64,000 nt of DNA from Theileria orientalis strain Shintoku (taxonomy: Eukaryota; Apicomplexa; Aconoidasida; Piroplasmida; Theileriidae), in contig NC_025263.1 in assembly GCF_000740895.1 (NCBI RefSeq), positions 62,001 through 126,000 of the forward strand. Direction: 5' to 3'. Each line of letters starts with the position of its first letter. The stretch's first letter is position 1. The notes below the pieces were generated by a model. That model was not told where the DNA came from and did not search any database. It saw only the letters and a program-made list of their open reading frames with translations. The position numbers were made by a program, and so were the translations under genes. Positions 63,644-64,000 of this stretch are shown here, one piece after another.

Positions 63644-64000
63644 CTACGGGACTACGTATATTTGCGATGTGCTCGAGGTTACTTTCGTCTTTTTCGTGGA
63701 GTCCAACTTGTTTAACACCTGCACTACTGGCACTTTAAATATTTTACATCTGAAATTTATTTTTTCCCCTCATTCTCACCTTGTTGGTATCAACGTCCAC
63801 TTCAGAGTGTCTGACGACTTCGGCAGTGCGATCAAGCTCAGGTTAAGGGGCCCTTGCAGTATAAACCCTCTTTTTTCCTCCGTATTTTCCCTTGTCACTG
63901 TTACTTCGTACTCCTGCGCGTTTTCATTTCACATCTCGCTTACCATTGTCTCTTCAGTCGTGTTCGTTATCTCCGCTTCTAGCTCCACTGGCTTTCCCAG
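63644..64000 (-). CDS. 3' part of a gene running off the right edge
   Basis: Three visible exons: 64000-63944 (open to the edge), 63913-63780 and 63749-63644, with two 30-nt introns; 99 residues to the TAG. The visible end is beta-strand-rich and polar-hydrophobic alternating (KPVELEAEITNTTEE, EYEVTVTRENTEE, GPLNLSLIALPKS, KIFKVPVVQVLN). This looks like an immunoglobulin-type beta-sandwich end such as those of TRAPP-complex subunits (TRAPPC11/TRAPPC13), but the evidence is too short to assign. Confidence 0.6.

Noticed and set aside
1..64000. tRNA, rRNA, transposon or virus-derived sequence
   Set aside because: I looked for cloverleaf-forming stretches, conserved rRNA words and reverse transcriptase or transposase motifs and saw none. 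A covariance-model scan would be needed to exclude small RNAs.

Overview
The window looks like nuclear DNA of an apicomplexan parasite of the genus Theileria. The evidence is very compact genes with many introns of about 30 nt, three secreted proteins of the Theileria-specific FAINT (DUF529) type beside MRP-type ABC transporter paralogues (a subtelomeric combination in this genus), AT-rich spacers rich in TACACA/TGTGTA words, and eukaryotic core genes (RPB5, importin alpha, SNU13, Rieske). The species cannot be fixed by eye; the GC-rich coding sections suggest a T. orientalis-like genome rather than the more AT-rich T. parva/T. annulata, but that is inference. Exon joins were worked out by hand from GT-AG sites, frame continuity and family resemblance.

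Left block (1-12.7 kb, probably subtelomeric): a 5'-truncated ABC transporter on the plus strand, three minus-strand secreted proteins, and a complete 1,654-aa ABC transporter on the minus strand. The two transporters are closely similar in their last nucleotide-binding domain but differ strongly in base composition.

Core block (13-31 kb): Rieske iron-sulfur protein, a GNB1L/ASA1-like WD40 protein, RNA polymerase subunit RPB5 (six exons, one intron of only 19 nt), an NSRP1-like protein, an organellar uS17-like ribosomal protein, a 51-aa membrane protein, a stand-alone nucleoplasmin-like protein, importin alpha, a SART3-like HAT/RRM protein, a UBE2G-type E2 enzyme, a WDR44-like protein and an Sm-fold protein with LSM11-like features.

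Middle block (31-45 kb): an unrecognised 1,687-aa protein, a Yip1-family Golgi protein, a Sec14/CRAL-TRIO protein, an AAA-type ATPase with a degenerate Walker B, and a patatin-like phospholipase.

Right block (45-64 kb): a secreted protein with internal repeats, an EF-hand light-chain-like protein, an RNF5/RNF185-like membrane RING ligase, the GatA amidotransferase subunit, S-adenosylmethionine synthetase, SNU13, a fasciclin-domain protein 11 bp ahead of a large S1-domain protein with a possible organelle presequence, a SMARCAL1-like helicase, a multi-pass membrane protein, a small unknown gene and the 3' end of a gene running off the right edge.

Functionally, the core is rich in RNA processing factors (SART3-like and SNU13 both act in U4/U6 snRNP metabolism; NSRP1-like, Sm-fold and S1 proteins are also present). 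There are no operons in the bacterial sense, but genes are packed tightly, with tail-to-tail pairs ending as little as 1 bp apart. I saw no tRNA, rRNA, CRISPR array or transposon.
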